Assembly (NCBI GenBank): GCA_017513005.1
Contig: JAFWDM010000069.1
Location: forward strand, 1-32,491
DNA: 32,491 bases
Reading direction: 5' to 3'
DNA from: Lachnospiraceae bacterium
GTDB lineage: Bacteria; Bacillota; Clostridia; Lachnospirales; Lachnospiraceae
Below the pieces are notes generated by a model. The model had not been told where the DNA came from. It did not search any database and was given only the letters and a program-made list of their open reading frames with translations. Below, one piece after another: positions 31,545 to 32,491 of the stretch. The position numbers and the translations under genes were made by a program. Positions within the stretch are counted from its first letter, which is position 1; each line of letters starts with the position of its first letter.

Positions 31545-32491
31545 CTACCTGTTCATGATCCTCTTCATCTTTCCGCCTGCCCGTGACATAAAGCTCTTGC
31601 GTGTGACCACTGAGACCGCTTTGCCGAAGCTCTCACCCCCATCGATCATCCGGAAAAACGCATCTGTCCCGGGATGAATCGTTGTCGGACGTGCAAGCTG
31701 CTCATTATGTTCGACCGCCCAGTCATACTCTATCTCTCTGAGGTCCATCAGATCTTTGATATCCGGAAGCAGGCTCATCCCCTTTTCCGTGTGGAACAGG
31801 ATCGTCGATGCTCCCGTTTCTATGCTCCAATCAGGATAGAGTTCCTCAATATGATGCGCATCGCACACCGTGAGATCCGATACTCTCTCCGGCTTTGCAA
31901 ACGGGCACCTTCCGCAGGATTCCCGGTAGGCAACACGCGCATAATACAGCTGCAGATAGGCGTCTTCCCTGATTTCAAAATGTCTCCAGGATCCGTCGTC
32001 AAAGTCGACCCGGGCAGACCGGGTGCTGATCCGGCCCCTGACGGGGGTCTTATCGCGAAAGGTCCAGCTGATGATCTTTTTCCCGCTGCTCTTCTCAAGT
32101 TCCTCCAAATGCTTCTCCAGCAGCATCTGGCTCGGTGCACCATGGCAGACAATATCGATCAGCAGCAGATTTTCATGGTCTCCGACAATATTGCGGCAGG
32201 CCGCAACCTGACACGGAGTCCCCGAAAACAGAACTCTTTTCCCTTTTTTTACTTCTTCCGCCGTCCGCTGATACACCCCGTTTGTATCGCTCAGAATGTA
32301 CTTTGACTTTGAGAATGCCCTTACCCCATCTTCATCATAAGCCAGATCATTGACTGCGCAGAAGCCATCCCATCTCACTCCGCAGACAACATCCGGCTTC
32401 CACGCTTTCACCACAGCCGGGAAGGCTCCTCCGGAGGCGCTCTGCGTCAGAACATCCGGTTCATGATGGACACCTGCACAGGCTTCAACAT
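31545..32491 (-). CDS. FrhB-like (F420 hydrogenase beta-type) protein, 5' partial
   Basis: The frame is open to the right edge, so the N-terminus lies outside. A GTG at 32414 looks like a start but is not one: the upstream codons continue the family motif as TQSASGGAFPAVVKAW. The 314 visible residues include SKSKYILSD, LFSGTPCQVAACRN, DIVCHGAPS and ESCGRCPFAKPERVSDLTV, all matching the FrhB/FdhB domains. Any ferredoxin motifs would be beyond the edge. It is a second member of the family in the window, on the opposite strand, and probably belongs to another polysaccharide locus. Codon use looks somewhat less GC-rich than in the first copy. Confidence 0.85.
   Translation of the reverse strand, partial: VEACAGVHHEPDVLTQSASGGAFPAVVKAWKPDVVCGVRWDGFCAVNDLAYDEDGVRAFSKSKYILSDTNGVYQRTAEEVKKGKRVLFSGTPCQVAACRNIVGDHENLLLIDIVCHGAPSQMLLEKHLEELEKSSGKKIISWTFRDKTPVRGRISTRSARVDFDDGSWRHFEIREDAYLQLYYARVAYRESCGRCPFAKPERVSDLTVCDAHHIEELYPDWSIETGASTILFHTEKGMSLLPDIKDLMDLREIEYDWAVEHNEQLARPTTIHPGTDAFFRMIDGGESFGKAVSVVTRKSFMSRAGGKMKRIMNR

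Noticed and set aside
32412-32414. GTG as true start of the right-edge FrhB-like gene
   Set aside because: The conserved Q-S-A-S-G-G-A-F motif is encoded in frame upstream of it, so the protein continues past the window edge.

Overview
The window looks like chromosomal DNA from a GC-rich Clostridia member, most likely a gut Lachnospiraceae. This is inferred from strong AGGAGG-type ribosome sites, Gram-positive lipoprotein signals, the gene families present and dense operons; no rRNA or marker gene is present to fix the genus. Almost everything is on the plus strand, except one lipoprotein gene (2707-3390) and the partial gene at the right edge.

Left part (1-3390): the tail of a BPD_transp_2-type ABC importer operon (end of one permease, a complete second permease, a small anchored protein), then a cyclophilin-type PPIase lipoprotein. 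A minus-strand lipoprotein converges on it at a shared terminator (2624-2661). Next (3600-9607) comes a polyamine uptake operon: XRE-cupin regulator, PotA with a duplicated C-terminal TOBE region, PotB, PotC, and a PotD-like binding protein that ends in a transmembrane anchor. Its spacers carry short tandem duplications. A PurF-like protein lacking the catalytic cysteine (9855-11279) follows, with its own terminator. Then comes a three-gene sensory set (11505-15070): an orphan substrate-binding lipoprotein, an OmpR-type response regulator and a histidine kinase.

Right part (15294-29693): a cell-surface polysaccharide locus. It starts with a small HTH protein and a PaaK/CapK-like adenylating enzyme. 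Then follow a PAP2 phosphatase, a rhomboid protease, an FrhB-like iron-sulfur protein, a GT4 glycosyltransferase, a polysaccharide pyruvyl transferase, a DUF4422 protein, a Wzy-like polymerase, a GT2, a Wzx-like flippase, a second GT2 and an EpsG-like polymerase. The initiating sugar-phosphate transferase and chain-length regulators are not in the window. The segment from the 3' end of the adenylating gene to just before malQ is bracketed by a 39-bp inverted repeat (17067-17105 and 29733-29771, 35/39 identical). malQ follows, then a pair of terminators, and a second, partial FrhB-like gene running in from the right edge.

The most notable items are the inverted repeats bracketing the polysaccharide genes, the PurF paralogue without its glutaminase nucleophile, an unidentified structured RNA plus terminator upstream of the rhomboid gene, the binding-protein/two-component set, and repeated short tandem duplications at gene junctions.
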